Positions 27,701 through 40,469 of a DNA stretch of 64,000 nt are shown here, piece after piece. The translations under genes and the position numbers were made by a program. Each line of letters starts with the position of its first letter. Position 1 is the stretch's first letter. The DNA is from Zeus faber (lineage: Eukaryota > Chordata > Actinopteri > Zeiformes > Zeidae), in contig OY482864.1 in NCBI GenBank assembly GCA_960531495.1, positions 12,263,385-12,327,384 of the forward strand. The letters run 5' to 3'. A model generated the notes under the pieces. The model saw nothing but the letters and a program-made list of their open reading frames with translations. It had not been told where the DNA came from and searched no databases.

Positions 27701-29566
27701 AAAATAACCCACGCACCCCAATGACACACCGTATGTTTTCCACTGAGTACGAGTTTTTCTGCAATGCTATTTTCAGACGCACATGCAGACAGGGACAAAA
27801 ATGACAAGGAGACCAGAGTTACAGAGGAGATGGGTCAAGAGAAAGGTCTGGTTGGAAAATAATTTAACATCCCGAGAGGAAACTGAACTACCTACCTACG
27901 TCTTATCAGAAAAAGGTGTGTTATTATATTAATGTGCAATGATGACCATAGAACTTTACCTCCTCAGATTTTATTGACATTTCATTATTTTCCAGCGTGT
28001 CGGACGAGGGACACTTTTGGAAATGAGTGGTTAAATGTGTTACCTCCTGTGCCACTTTCTTCATCTCATCCACGTAGGCAGCCATCGCACTCTCGCTGCT
28101 CATCTCTCCCAAGCGGCTCCACGCATCCCTGATGATGGAGCAGTCGGTGGAATTCAAATCGGAACGACAAAGTAATAATGCGCTTAAAAGACATATCTCT
28201 GATGAAAATGGAATGCAGATATGCGTTTGTCATAATCAAGTAGTCATGGACAGAAAACACAGCACTGGGTGGAAAATAATGGCTGCAATATTTTTTACAA
28301 TATGATATTATGGGGATGGCTCCCAGTGCTTTCACACAATAAGGACATCTGAACTAAGACTTTGCTGAACAACCATTAGAAATATGGATATGAAGACCAA
28401 GCAGGTTGAGACATTTGCCATTCATTCAAGCCAGAACAGTATAACATCATAAAAGACCAGCGCCTTTTTGTTATTGAGTATTTTAAAAGCTGAAAACAAC
28501 ATTTAAGCATCATCACAATTTTAGGATAACCTAAATGTCATATCACAATATTGATACTATGTCCCTCTATAGCCCGAGCGCACGTTTAAAAAGTTCAGAG
28601 ATCATAACATAAGGCTTTATTGACCATTGGGAGGACCACTCTGACTCCTAAAATTAATAAAATAAATTCCACGCTCGTTCACACGTCTGCCTTAAACTCA
28701 CACGGACCATTTGTAGCGTCCCACTGGGTCCCAGAAGCCGGGTCGGGACATGGTGCAGGGCCCGCACATGGCCTGCTTGTACAGGCCGTAGAAGCGCAGC
28801 ATCACCTCGTAGGACGGCCGGTAGGAGCCTGGGACAGAGCAGATGGGCGAGGGATCAATTCAATTAGGTTAGAGCAACACTTATAACATCCTGCTATATT
28901 AGTGAAGGAGGATAGAGAAGGATGTCATCAAATACGGAGGGGATCTGGCTTTTCCTTCAACTTTTTATATTTATGACTTAAAAAGACATCAGATCAGACA
29001 AAAATCAGATCAGACAAACATTATTGTAGGTCACAGCTTTGTCTATGTTACGGCCGCTGCCAACTCCTGCTCTGTGTTTATATATGGGTGTGCCCCTTTT
29101 TTAGTGTTTGAAAAAAAAAGGTTAAAAAGCCCTTTTTGTTATATTTGGTTCTTGTTTTGAACAGCACTGGCAGGCCCTTCTTTTCCCTTTGCCTCTCCTG
29201 TTTTGGGTTGACAATTTAAGTTCCTTGTTAATAACTTTTATTTGACCAACTAAAGCAGCTTTTATGTTGCTTCCCTTTCCCCTGAACGCAGGGTGTTACT
29301 AGGCTGCCGCCAGGGAGCACAGCCTGATCCTTGGCCCTTAAGTCTGTACAATTGCATTAAACTGTCCGACGCATGACTTAATCCCAGGGAACGGACAGAC
29401 AGGACCGTTTAGGAACCATGTAAAGGAAGGCTGTGATTTTTGGATGGTGCTGGAAGCCCGAGAGAGGGTACGCACCATCCTTGGGCAGACTCTGGATGAC
29501 GTCTACGGCGGCCTGGAAGCGTTTCTGGTGATCCGGTGCGGGTTCCGCCATAGTCGGGACGGGCAT
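21623..29566 (-). CDS. acbd4: Acyl-CoA-binding domain-containing protein 4, 9 coding exons
   Basis: Exons in transcript order: 29566-29476, 28828-28708, 28128-28044, 27031-26911, 26016-25825, 24921-24803, 24106-23875, 23177-22939, 21751-21623. Phases match throughout, giving 1329 nt (442 aa). Residues about 8-99 form an acyl-CoA-binding domain, residues 216-227 an FFAT-like segment, about 365-400 a coiled coil, and 411-431 a transmembrane tail anchor. ACBD4/5 proteins sit in the peroxisomal membrane, bind long-chain acyl-CoA and tether peroxisomes to the ER through VAP proteins. ACBD4 is preferred over ACBD5 because plcd3 is head-to-head, as in human. Start: Met at 29566; a second Met five codons later (29551) is also possible. 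The intron 2 donor is GTCCGT, weaker than the rest but required by phase. Confidence 0.93.
22939..24106 (-). CDS. acbd4: acbd4 exons 7-8: His/Gly-rich linker and coiled coil
   Basis: Exon 24106-23875 encodes [19 protein letters not shown] followed by a His-Pro repeat ([11 protein letters not shown]). Exon 23177-22939 encodes a Gly/Arg-rich tract, then [20 protein letters not shown] continuing [13 protein letters not shown], a coiled coil just before the tail anchor as in ACBD5. Both exons are very GC-rich, which produces long spurious frames in the other five readings. The donor after AAVH is GTGAGA. Confidence 0.87.
24803..27031 (-). CDS. acbd4: acbd4 exons 4-6: linker with FFAT-like motif
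   Basis: Exons 27031-26911, 26016-25825 and 24921-24803 encode residues 100-243. The first holds [20 protein letters not shown], conserved in ACBD4/5. Exon 6 holds [13 protein letters not shown] at about 216-228, an acidic tract plus an FFAT-like core that in this family binds VAPA/VAPB on the ER. The core is not a perfect FFAT consensus, so VAP binding is inferred. Confidence 0.85.
25178..25262. mobile_element. hAT-like terminal fragment (GGGTGCACCGATCA type)
   Basis: AAGGGTGCACCGATCAGGGC followed by repeated CACCGATCA-like words resembles the ends of a very common fish hAT-type element. No partner terminus is evident nearby. It lies in acbd4 intron 5. Confidence 0.45.
26540..26590 (+). repeat. 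(CCAT)n tetranucleotide repeat
   Basis: About a dozen CCAT units in acbd4 intron 4. Confidence 0.9.
26690..28600. repeat. Two diverged copies of one interspersed repeat
   Basis: A block near 26700-26755 (cattagtaatgtggatatta, then gaccaagca) and one near 28370-28410 (cattagaaatatggatatga, then agaccaagca) are related direct copies. The second lies near caatattgatac-type sequence. Both look like parts of the widespread fish element that starts GGCTGGGCGATAT (hAT-like). Each sits in an acbd4 intron, except that exon 4 (26911-27031) and exon 3 (28044-28128) lie between them. Confidence 0.4.
28044..29566 (-). CDS. acbd4: acbd4 exons 1-3: acyl-CoA-binding domain
   Basis: Residues 1-99 begin [20 protein letters not shown], followed by VIQSLPKDG and [19 protein letters not shown]. 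Exon 3 carries [20 protein letters not shown]. The ligand-binding motifs of the family are present: YKQA for the phosphate-contacting Lys, and KWDAW built across the exon 2/3 junction. No binding residue is missing, so acyl-CoA binding is expected. Exon 3 runs directly into [10 protein letters not shown] of exon 4. Confidence 0.92.
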
Positions 29567-30675
29567 GGCAGGTTGCGGTGGTGGGAGGACGGGGGGGGGG
29601 GGGGTGGGGTGGGGTGGTCGCCGGTCGCCTCTTCAGTCTCCTCGAACGAATGCGGCCCAAGCTAAAGCGGGGGGGGAATCACAATACATTGTGGACTATA
29701 CTGATGGGTTCTACCAAAGTGTATTGTCGCTTGGCGGCTAGCGCAGCGGGTGTCCTCTCACCTCATCCGCTGTCGGTCCTGACACTCGCCATGACGTTGT
29801 CTTCCTCGCGTTTGTGGCTATGAATGTCACATCGTTCGCCCCGAACTGTACGCCGGACCTCCGTTTTTGTCGCGGGGATATCAAACTTGGGCGCAGCCGA
29901 AAGTTTGCTTGTGTGCCGGTGAAGCCGCAGTCTCGCCTTCGGCGAGGGAAACGCTTCCGCGTCGGATCACGTGACCGTTGACCGCGCGTTGACCACGCCC
30001 CCTCCCCGTGACGTGTCAGGGGCGAGCGGACCACGCCCACTTCAAGTGACAGGCCCCTAGAGCGCCGGCGCGCACTGAGCACTACCTCTGTGTGTGTGAT
30101 AATACTTGCACCCAAATCAAACCTGAAAAACGCGTCGGAACGTGAAAGTGTTGCGTCCCTCCACGTATTGTCGTTTATTTGTTTATTCACCAGTTTAATT
30201 TGTCTACTTACTTGAAGTCATTTGTTGCTTTCGCCGCTGAGTTGGGGAAAACAAGCCAAAAGGTGACCACGCACTAGTATTCCCTGCTGATAATATGTGC
30301 GTTTCGAGCAAAAGCGCTTGGGAGGACGTCACGGTGTATTTGTGTTCCCACATCTGCATATATTGTGGGTACACGAATACTTGTTGTTGGCCCGCATCAT
30401 CTGAGTAGACGTCCGTTGTGGACCACAGGACACAAAAGTCGGCTGCTGCTGTCCGCTAGAGGGCAACCTTTAATAAAATCGAAAAGAATAATAATTAGAA
30501 CAATAACGACATGTCAAAAAAAATTATTAATAATAATAATTCAGGGGATTTTTTTATTCCAGTGTGCCTTTATTTGTGGTCGTCAATTGTGCCGGGGAAT
30601 AATAAATGTCTGACACCGGCCGCGCGGGAGCGACTCCGCTCGTAATGGACTTAGAAGGTAGGTAGAGCGTACCCC

Positions 30676-30683
30676 TGACGTCA
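30676..30683 (+). promoter_or_regulatory. plcd3: Perfect palindromic CRE (TGACGTCA)
   Basis: A consensus CREB/ATF site 56 bases upstream of the plcd3 TATA box. CREB-type control is inferred from the motif alone. Confidence 0.55.
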
Positions 30684-30738
30684 CCGCCCGAAAGGATTGG
30701 CCGGTGCCGGCGGGTCCCCGGCGTCTCCTCCAAGAAGA

Positions 30739-30744
30739 TATAAA
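30739..30744 (+). promoter_or_regulatory. plcd3: TATA box of plcd3
   Basis: The sequence GATATAAACC lies 192 bases before the plcd3 ATG, which puts transcription start near 30770 and gives a 5'UTR of about 165 bases. A CRE lies just upstream. Confidence 0.5.
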
Positions 30745-30935
30745 CCATGAGGCGCCCGGACCAGCGCGCACGCAAGGCGCTTCTCGCTGATCTCAGGCGC
30801 CCCGACGCCGCGTAATCCGACCGCAGACTAGAGAAGGAAGGACGCGGGACAGACGCACCGGGAGCACATCTTTATTTTTATTTTTATTTTTTTTTGCGGG
30901 GCCGGAGGGGCCGGGGGCGCAGTTGTTGTTGCACC

Positions 30936-33900
30936 ATGTTGGGGAGCGGTAGGAGAGCTGCCCCTGTGACGAAGAACGGAGCCCAGACGTCCGGGTCCAA
31001 GTCCGTCGACCCGCTGCGGAATCTGGGTGAGTGTTTTTGGGGTCAGCCTCCTAATCCAAAAAGCTAAAGAGCGCACGCTGGGATAAAACGCTGCTGAGTG
31101 GAAGTGATGCTGCTGCGGATACAGCACCGTTATCCGCTGCTATAGGATCCGCGGAGCGAGGTGCACTGACTGAGAATGTGATTATGAATTATAATTACAT
31201 AAACATTACAATCTATTCCTAACGTTATTACTATTTCATTGTCTCCTGCTAGTGTGAAGCACTTTGCATGTTTTGAATAAAATGTGGTAAACAAATGAAG
31301 GCTATTGTTATTATTATTATTGCGACTTAACTATAATCTTGCGTCTTACAGTCATGAATATGTGCTGATGTTGTTTTGTAGTTTATACAGGAATCATCAC
31401 GAATTGTGATTCAACAGAGAGAGATCAATTGCCTCTCTGTGCTAAATTCTACTGAAACGTAAACATTTGAATTTGACTAATTTCATCACCATCTAAGATC
31501 TCGCATTGCAGATATGACTACTGAACAAATAGTTATTGTCAAATCTATTGATTGATCTTTCACTAAGACCTTAATTTCCTATCTTTTCTCTTTCTGTGAC
31601 ATTGATTGGCCTCTTGTCTTTGATCAGGGCAGGGCGCTCCCATGACCAAGGTGTTTCTCACTGTGCATTCCCTGTATAAATAAAGTTGTTTGTATTTATT
31701 GTGCTATTTTCTACACCTTAACCATACAACTTATCTGACATTTGGTCCTTTCAGGTAGGTTTTAACTCCCCCGCTCTACAATGAAATAAACTGTCATTCT
31801 TTAGTGGTTTTGAATCCAGGATTCCCACATGGGAAAAACTAAACATTAACCATCTGGCCAAAATACTAAGCCAGAGTGTTGGCCTATATTTGCACCTTCC
31901 ACCATTTGCTCTGTAATACACAGTTATGCAGCGTGCATGCAATAATATGCCACAAGTAAACTGAGTGCTCACTTGAAATGCCTGTGATTCCTCATGGTAA
32001 TTTTGTGGAGTAGGTTAACAGCGAAGAATATTGGAAGAGAGGTTTCGAGTGCGCTTTGAGGGGATAATGGACTGATTTTACCCGTTTGAAATTCCAATGT
32101 ACGTGGGTAGCTTCACTTACAGATCGAGCCACGTCATATTGTGGTAGCCTTTCACTTCATCACCCAGCTCCATTCAAAAAGGCAGGGGTGTAATTAATAG
32201 ATCGGCTCAGCAGCGCCCCTGAGTTTGGCGCCGCAAGGCTTCTTTAGATGGAGAAAAATAATCCGATTATGAACCTTGAGGACAAATTATGGGTTCATCA
32301 GTTTTCTGGGCACACACTATAACCTTATATATGTAAACTGAAGGAGCAAGAAAGCTCTCGGTTCAAAACCCACCCACTCAGAAAAATACCTGACAGCCTG
32401 GAGTTTTGAATAACTCTTTTCCTGTGCTATGAAGCTCGATCAGACTATTTTACATGGACTGGGAGGGAAACGTGTGTGTGTGTGCATGTCTGTTTTGATT
32501 TTTTTGGGAGTGCATGCATCCCTGCAGTATCAAGACTCCTTTGTCAGTGAAGAGTGACCAAGCCCTTCCCAGTCCACAGTGAAGCCACTGTCTTAGATGT
32601 GCACTCCTGCCGATGTGTGTGTCTGTGTGTGTAGGAGAAGCCAAAAGCCCGGTGCTCCGACCATGTCACATGACCTCTGGGAATTTACACATGTGTGAGG
32701 TAACCGCGTCTGTCATTTTAACTGGAAAAGGCGTTCCACGCAACGCAATGCTCTTTAAGGGCGCGCGCACACACACACACGCACGGTTGCATACCTCGAA
32801 GATAACAAGCCACAGGGCCCCACTCAGGGGAGATTCAGTCAGACGTTGCCGCCAACCTTGCGATAGCGTACTGTACATTTCACTCTGTGTTGTAACTACT
32901 CCCGACTCATTGCATAAGTGTAACAGCCGCTGATTGTATTTGCCGAGTGGATTAAAGCCACGATGGCCTAGTGGCTCAGAGACAGCGCTTCAAGTCACAG
33001 GTGAAAGATCTTGACCTTAAACCCCGACAGCAGCAAATCTATTCATCCAAGAGACACAAGGTCCCTTTGAGTCACTTACTTATCAGCTACCTGCCAGTTT
33101 ATCGTGAGTCACCCCTTGAGTGTCTACTACTGTGGCTACCATTTTAGATTCAAGCCCATAAATTGTTGACACCCACAACCAGGTCAGATAGCTGATTTTG
33201 ATTATATTACATGCCTGTGTCATTTTCTTAAAGGATGAAGGTAATTCTAAGGCAAGCCATGGAAATATGTGTTACGCATAGTGTACACTAATGCCGAGTT
33301 CAGACGACACGATTTTAGCCGGATTTTCCACTTGCCGACAGTTTCTTTTTTGAAATCACAGACCGAAGCCCCGGCTCGGAGGCGTATCACAGCGCGCTCC
33401 CGTGAGCGACGATCGTGTCGTGTGGACTGCTCACAATGCGATCTGAGAGAGTCGACCCTGCGTCACAGACGCCCGAGATATATCCACCGTAGCTGTTAAA
33501 TATCCGGACCCGTCGAGGTGTCGAAATATTTTACTGTAGTGTGAAAGGTGTTGTGACCGGCAATGACGGCGGCGAAAACCTACAGCCAATGAGAGCGCAA
33601 GACATGGGCGAGAGGAAAACAGACCGCAGAGTATATAATCTGCTTCCTGTTTACACCGGCACGCCCATCCCCAGTGTGACGGCAGATACCTACGTTTTCA
33701 TTGCAAAATTATTTTATTTTTTTATTTTAATCATTTTTAGAAGCGTCACTTCTCGCGTGTGTTTTTCGTGACCAAACGTAGGTTGGAGCCCAGAGAGGTT
33801 CGTCGGGGATTCCTCCTTGTGAAACTTTGTGTAATGTATGACCCCCTGTCTCCGATCAGTCACGACTTCAAGATGCCCGATTGCAAGACAGAAAGTCGTG

Positions 33901-35714
33901 TCATGTGCGCAGTGCAGAGATCTGCCGACTTTGAAAGTTGTGGAGTGTGTAGGGCAGGGGTCGGGAACCTATGGCTCGCGAGCCAATCATGGCTCTTTCG
34001 ATGACGGTATATGGCTCGCAGACAATTTTGAGATTTTTCATCACAATTAACAAGTAATAAATAATTATTCTGTGTCATTTTAAAGTAAAACAGGTAAGAG
34101 AAATTACAATTTTGAAAATAAAATTCAAAATATAAATGTGGTGGACAAAGGGGCGTAGTCAAGCACCGGCTGCGGACCACAGAAAGACTCTGGGGCGCCT
34201 TTTACTCGGCGCCCTGCCCCTCCTGGGTCTCTGCTCAGGCCCCACTTGTGGAGTACCCACAGGTAAGGGTTTAGGGAGGGAGACGGAGTCTTTCTGGCCG
34301 TGGTGCGCCCACATGGCGAGAGTTTTATGGTTAATTTCAATATGCGGCACGCAGGCCACAATTATATATATCGCTGAGGATTATTATAATAATTGTGGAT
34401 AATAATGATCCTCTGGGGCGCAGGAGGAATGGCGTTCCGCTGCTGGGCTGCTTACGAGCCCGTGCGCCGATCCCCTCTGTAAGACAGACAAACATGAAGA
34501 AAACTCCCTGCATCCAGTCGGAGCAATCAGCTGAACACAAGTGGACAGAAATGGAAAAAAAACTTCAATATGTATGTGACAAATAATCTCTTGAACTTGA
34601 ACCTGGAGACCAGCTGATTCTTAAAACTTGGGACGAGCTTCCCGTCACATAGCACACAATGCAGTGTGTGAGTATCGCCGTATTGAGCGTGTTTGGCTCT
34701 ACATACGCATGTGAGCAGTCGTTCTGGCATCTGAGAAACATTAAGAGCAACCTACGCTCACGTTGAACTGATGGAAGCCTCAATGCAGCATGAAGCTGAA
34801 CCTCACTACGTATGAACCAGACTACAAGGCCATCAGCAAAAACATGCAGCACCAGAAGTCGCAATGATGGTAAAAAGTATTTCATTTATTATTGGTTAGC
34901 TACAGTATAACAACAATATTATGAAGAAGAATAAAAATTGTTTTATCATATATAGCGCTTTTTTTCGGTACTCATAGATGTTTTATACGTTTAAAATGTA
35001 TGCCTTACTTAAAAAATGCACGCATTAAGTTGCATTCAATTTTATTCAATATTATATGGCTCACAAGGAAATACATTGAGAAATATTTGGCTTTTATGGC
35101 TCTCCCTGCCAAAAAGGTTCCCGACCCCCGGTGTAGGGGCTATAAAGGATTCTTTAAACTACAGAGATTTTCAAGATCTTAAGAGAATCATTAGGAGATC
35201 TCTTGTCTTGAGTCAACCGAAGTCGTTTGATTTAAGATGATCAGAGATTCTTGCAATCAGTCTCAGAGTAGTCAGGGATTCTCATGCCCTGGTTCACACC
35301 AAAGGACTTGAGTTAGGATTTCCAAATCCCAGACAAATTTCCAAGATCTTAAAAGAATCGCAAGGAAACCTGTTGTCGTAAGGGTCGTTCAGGGCATGCT
35401 CCCGTCCCATCATCGTTCTCTTCAAACTCTTGAGAGCTTGTGAGAATATCAGGTTGCTTTTATTTAAGTCTTAAGTCACAGCTCCTATAGTGTATTCTAA
35501 GATCCCAAGATGTGTGATTCACTGTATTCACCCATATGTTGCTTAATCCAATAGCGTGTGCACTACTGGTATGGAAAGATATGTATTTGAATGTATGATG
35601 CTGTCCATGGCTAGGATTTTAGGAGTCTTGATGTCACGCCCTCCATTTCCACCTCCAGCCACCTCCACCTCCATCTTCCAGTCTCTCTCTCTCCCTTTCC
35701 CTCCGTGTCTGTGT

Positions 35715-35755
<41 letters not shown>

Positions 35756-38700
35756 TGGCTGCATTCTCTGACTCTCTCCTGACAACATCACTCACCCCGC
35801 CTGCTCTGCCTACTCACCTGCACTCCATCATCTCATCACCAAGAAGTATATCAACCCCGGCTTTCCATCCACTCATTGCAAGATCTTTCTTAGAACTACC
35901 ACTGCCATGGGTCAAGCCACATACATCCCGATGTGTGTTGCCTCAAAATGGAAACATCGTTTACTCATAACGTCCGGCCTTTTACTGACCTCATAGTTAA
36001 AAGTGCTATAATCAAAATCACAGACCCAGTGTTGCAAGAGATAATCCTTAATAATCCTTGCTTTGACTCATCCGCCCCTTATGAAATAAAGTTTGAAGCA
36101 TTTGACTCAATTTGCTCATAGTTTTTATAGGTGTGGCACGGTCAAAATTAATTTAAGCAAAATATTTGATTTGGAAACAGCGGTGTTATGATGACCTATC
36201 TGTGACACCGTTTGTCTTTTTTTAGACAAGGTTTTGTAGATTGAGTTTGATTGAGTAACGATTGCCAATTTTTAGTGTTTATCAAGCCGATAGATAGGCC
36301 AAGCAATATTAATAACAAAATACTAGAAGAAAATCAGAACATGTTTTGGCATCTGCTTTTTCCTTGAAGTAATTTGTGTTCCTTGAAGTAAGTCGTGTCA
36401 CTTTCAAGCAGTAAAGGTCCTGCAAATGTGATCACGTGCGGGTTCAAAGTGGTCGATAAGGTTCATCCATAAATCCATACGGTTATTGGAGGTCTCATGG
36501 GTTTTTCTCCTCTGTGATTGAGATATTAACTTGTCAACGTCACGCAAAACACGACTACACTGGTTATAATAACAGAGCCAAAGGAAACTGTGCCTCTCCT
36601 GTTTTCTGTGTAAATATTTGTCACCGATTTTCTCACTGCTTCTAAGTTTCCTCGCCCGTTTATGTGTCTTTCTTCTGACGTTTAAAGAAGGGAACGATGA
36701 TTTATTTTTTTTATATGTGACTTTGCAAATAGTTTCAGGCAACTAGAATGGACCTCCCGAGCAGGAATGAGACGTTAGCGAAAAATGGATGGATTTCAGC
36801 TCCGCGCACATTTGTGTTGGCCTCATGCCACTTTTTGAAGCGCCTCACACCAAAACCAGCATCACATTACTAGTGTTTATTCACAGAACCTTTTTGGGAC
36901 AACATATCGGCTGATAAAGAGGAGGTCAATCGCGAGGTCAGCCGCTCCCCACCGCTCTACATGTGCAGCGGGACAGGAAACAGGGTTTAAACCGGCCGCC
37001 CCAAAAGCACTTAGCTGATTGCGATGTCCTCTCTGATTAACCATTTTCCTGGTCCCCGCCCCCGCCCCCGCCCTATTCATTCCCCAAAATATCCCGATCA
37101 GACTCTCACTTTTGGCCTCCTTCATCAAATCTGTCTCGGGGCTCCTGCGCACGCCGTTCATCTCCTCTTTCATTCTGCTGCCTCTCCCTCTCGCTCTCCC
37201 TCTCTCCTCCCCTCTGGGATCTTCTCGAGCACCACAATGTTCAGAATTACAGTTATTACAGCGCTACTGTATGAGCCGTTCTGGCCACGCTGATGTGCCT
37301 GCACCACCCTCTAATTTAGGCAGCCACTCCCCAAAAAGTGTTCTCAACTGACTGCCAGAGCCCAGAATTAAACCCAGCGTACTGTAAAATGAATGGGAAC
37401 ACATGTCCCACCCCTGCCCTGTTTATTTCTATAGGAGTGCAGGATGATGAAGATGTGAAGCTGATGTTGAAGGGCTCCAGCATGGTGAAGGTATTACTAT
37501 TAACGATTATTCTTTAATGATAATAATGTTAATAATAGGGTTAGGGCTATGAATTGACATTTTAAGTCATTTTATCTTTTTTATCCCAGCCCCATATCAA
37601 TGGAAGCAACTTTTAAGCGAATATCTTTGTATTAAAAGTGCATTTAAGTGGTTGTATTAGTATGTACCGTGATGGACGGGACTTGGATTCTCAACGGTAC
37701 AATGTGATGTTTTTGCAAGGTGCGCTCCACTCGCTGGCAGAAGAAGCGCATGCTGAGGCTGATGGACGACGGCGTCACCATATGGTGTCAGTCCCACAAA
37801 ACCTCCAGCCGAGCCAAGGAGCAGCAGTCCTGTGAGTGCACTGTGTGTGTGTGTGTGTGTCTGTGTGTGTATGTGTTTGTGTGTGTGTGTGTGTGTGTTC
37901 TAGTGTGCATATACCCACCTCGGACAAGCTAGAACCACAAGACCCGTACTCGACATTTCCAGATCTCCTTCCTTTTTTTGACAAAAACCAAAAGCCGGCG
38001 AATTCCTCATGGAAACGTCCCCGACCACTTGGGACCTGGATCTCGGGCACAACTTCGGCCGTGGAACACGCCGTCCGGCGAGTTAGCGGAAGAAGCGCCC
38101 AAGCGCGTGCAAGTCACAGAGAGCGATGAAGGGCCCAAAAAAGAAGAGGCGTTGTTCGGCTCCCGGGGAGTCCTTGGTGGCCTCGGTGGGGCGAGGTCGA
38201 AAATTGAAATACATCACCTATTTTCGGTGCCCATAAGTGCTACCTACACATGGCTGCACATGGTCCCACGCACACACACACACACACACACACAGCTAGT
38301 CATTTTTCAGGCTGACTATCTCAGGGTCACACACACTGATTATAGCGCTGTTCTATTTTGGGGGGGGGGCGAGCCCTGGAGCCCATGCTAGCCGTGGTTC
38401 AAACAGACAGATTACAGGACGCCCTACGCTGGTGGGGCTGTGGTTGTGCTGCCGTGTGGTTACCATGCGGCTCAACCCGCCATGTTGCAGTACATGCCCT
38501 CCCAGCGGGACGCGGACGCAGCACAGGGCCTTTAATCGACCCGGGAGGCAGCCGTCCCCGCGTACGCGCTTGTGTTTCAGCCATTTCTCCAGCCGGGCGT
38601 GGGTTTTTTTTAAATTTTATTTTATTTTTGTTTGTTTGTTTTAACTTTCCTGAGCTCCCCGGGAGTTAACCAGAACATCACAGACGCGCCCTCCATATCG

Positions 38701-40430
38701 AAGAGCTGCGCTCCCTTATACATTGGTACTAGCTCCCCTACCTACTGTCTCTCCAAATATACACACACATACGCACGCATATTCACTCACCGAACCTGAC
38801 CTCTGACCTCGGAGGTCAGCGGCGTTTCACAACAAGAGCCTGAGCGTCGACGGTTCGCTCATGAGCCATGCAGGTGCGTACATGCAGGTGCGTACATGCA
38901 GGTGCGTACATGCAGGTGCGTACATGCAGGTGCGTACATGCAGGTGCGTACATACAGGTGCGTACCTGCAGGTTCGTACATCCAGGACAATCCCGGTGTG
39001 AAATTTTCAGACTTATCCAGTGAGATCCTAAACCCTCGAGAACCTTGCTCAAGGGCACTTAGACGGGGAACTTCGGCCCCGCAGCCCTCCTGTGGGAATA
39101 TTATATATTCGTTCTTGTACGGTCTATAGTGTTCAAAGCGTCCCTCCTGAAAGATCCATCTTGAGCCGCTACAGCTGGCAGCCAGCTTGGCCAGTTTGCG
39201 ATTCCAAATTCTTCGAAAATCTTTATGTATTCATCCGTCAAAACACCTGAAGTAGGACAAGCGAGGAAAAACACTGGAATATGTAACCTCAGCCGAACTT
39301 TATCACTTTCCCGGAATCGCACTCATGTTTCCAGGATATTTGATCAGTCTTCCAATTTTCCATGTGTTTTCCTTGACTGGAAAACTAGAAGAGATGCACC
39401 GATCCACTGTTTTGATTTAACCAGTTAAACCACCATGGTCAGGCTGGTTTAACTGGCCAGTTGATGGCCGACCAGCACGGCCATGTTGGTCTGAAACCAT
39501 CCAACCAGTTACACCAGCATGACCATGGTGGTCTGAAATCCATCTGACCAGTTCAACCAGCATGAGCTTGAGCTTAGCTAGCCCGCCAGGTAAAGCCAAC
39601 AAGACACTCTTATGAGCAGCTAATGACCAGCTACTGTAATGACCGGTGAATGACCATCTTATGACCATCTTATGACCAGCTAATGACCAGCTAATGACCA
39701 GCTAACAACCAGCTTGTGACCATCTTATGACCAGCTAATGACCAGCTATGACCATCTTATGACCAGCTAATGACCAGCTAATGACCAGCTAATGACCAGC
39801 TAACAACCAGCTTGTGACCATCTTATGACCAGCTAATGACCAGCTATGACCATCTTATGACCAGCTAATGACCAGCTAATGACCAGCTAATGACCAGCTA
39901 ACAACCAGCTTGTGACCATCTTATGACCAGCTAATGACCAGCTAATGACCAGCTAATGACCAGCTAATGACTAGCTAATGACCAGCTAATGACCAGCTAA
40001 TGGACAGCTAATGGACAGCTAATGACCAGCTAATGACCAGCTAATGACCAGCTAATGACCAGCTAAGGTTTGCAGCTAAGGTTTGCAGCTGGTGGTGCTG
40101 TATTTCTCAGCAGGGGTCCGTTCTCCCCTGGACACTGTAACTCCTTGTGTATTGAGGTAGTGGGGGGGCTGAGTGCCCAAACATAAAATGGAATATGTTT
40201 TGGACCTGCTGACAAATACAGAAGGGAAACACATGCAGCTGTTTATTTGGTGGGATTTTGTTTATGAATTGGCTCGAATTAAGAAAATAAAAATCGTGAT
40301 TTGCACACACATTACTTATCCAGTAAGATATTCGCTTACTGGAGTTTGCGTCAGCGTCTTCCCAACAAACAAACAAGTGAAAACGGATGCACAACATTTA
40401 CTAAATGCTTTCTTTGTTATGTGTGTGTCT

Positions 40431-40469
<39 letters not shown>

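Larger units (their letters stand above)
29567..30935. promoter_or_regulatory. Divergent acbd4/plcd3 promoter region
   Basis: These 1369 bp separate the two start codons, which point away from each other. CpG is frequent on both sides (about 29750-30080 and 30600-31030), with an A/T-rich middle. Candidate sites: TCACGTGA at 29967-29974 (E-box, USF/TFEB type), TGACGTGTCA near 30010, a perfect CRE at 30676-30683, and TATAAA at 30739-30744. The pair is also head-to-head in human, so a shared control region is plausible. Start sites are inferred. Confidence 0.65.
31027..37434 (+). other. plcd3: plcd3 intron 1 (6.4 kb)
   Basis: The largest intron in the window. It holds a SINE-like segment near 32960, nested DNA transposons at 33290-35310, a TG array at 35717-35750, and otherwise no feature I can name. 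GC is high only in the first hundred bases. Confidence 0.7.

Noticed and set aside
21623..29566. acbd5 rather than acbd4
   Set aside because: The protein alone is compatible with either, but the head-to-head plcd3 neighbour fits ACBD4. A phylogeny would decide.
32958..33030. tRNA gene
   Set aside because: Only an A-box-like match; the B box is decayed and the cloverleaf cannot be completed.
39620..40070. CRISPR-like regular direct repeats
   Set aside because: Units are contiguous 11-mers without unique spacers, in a vertebrate intron.
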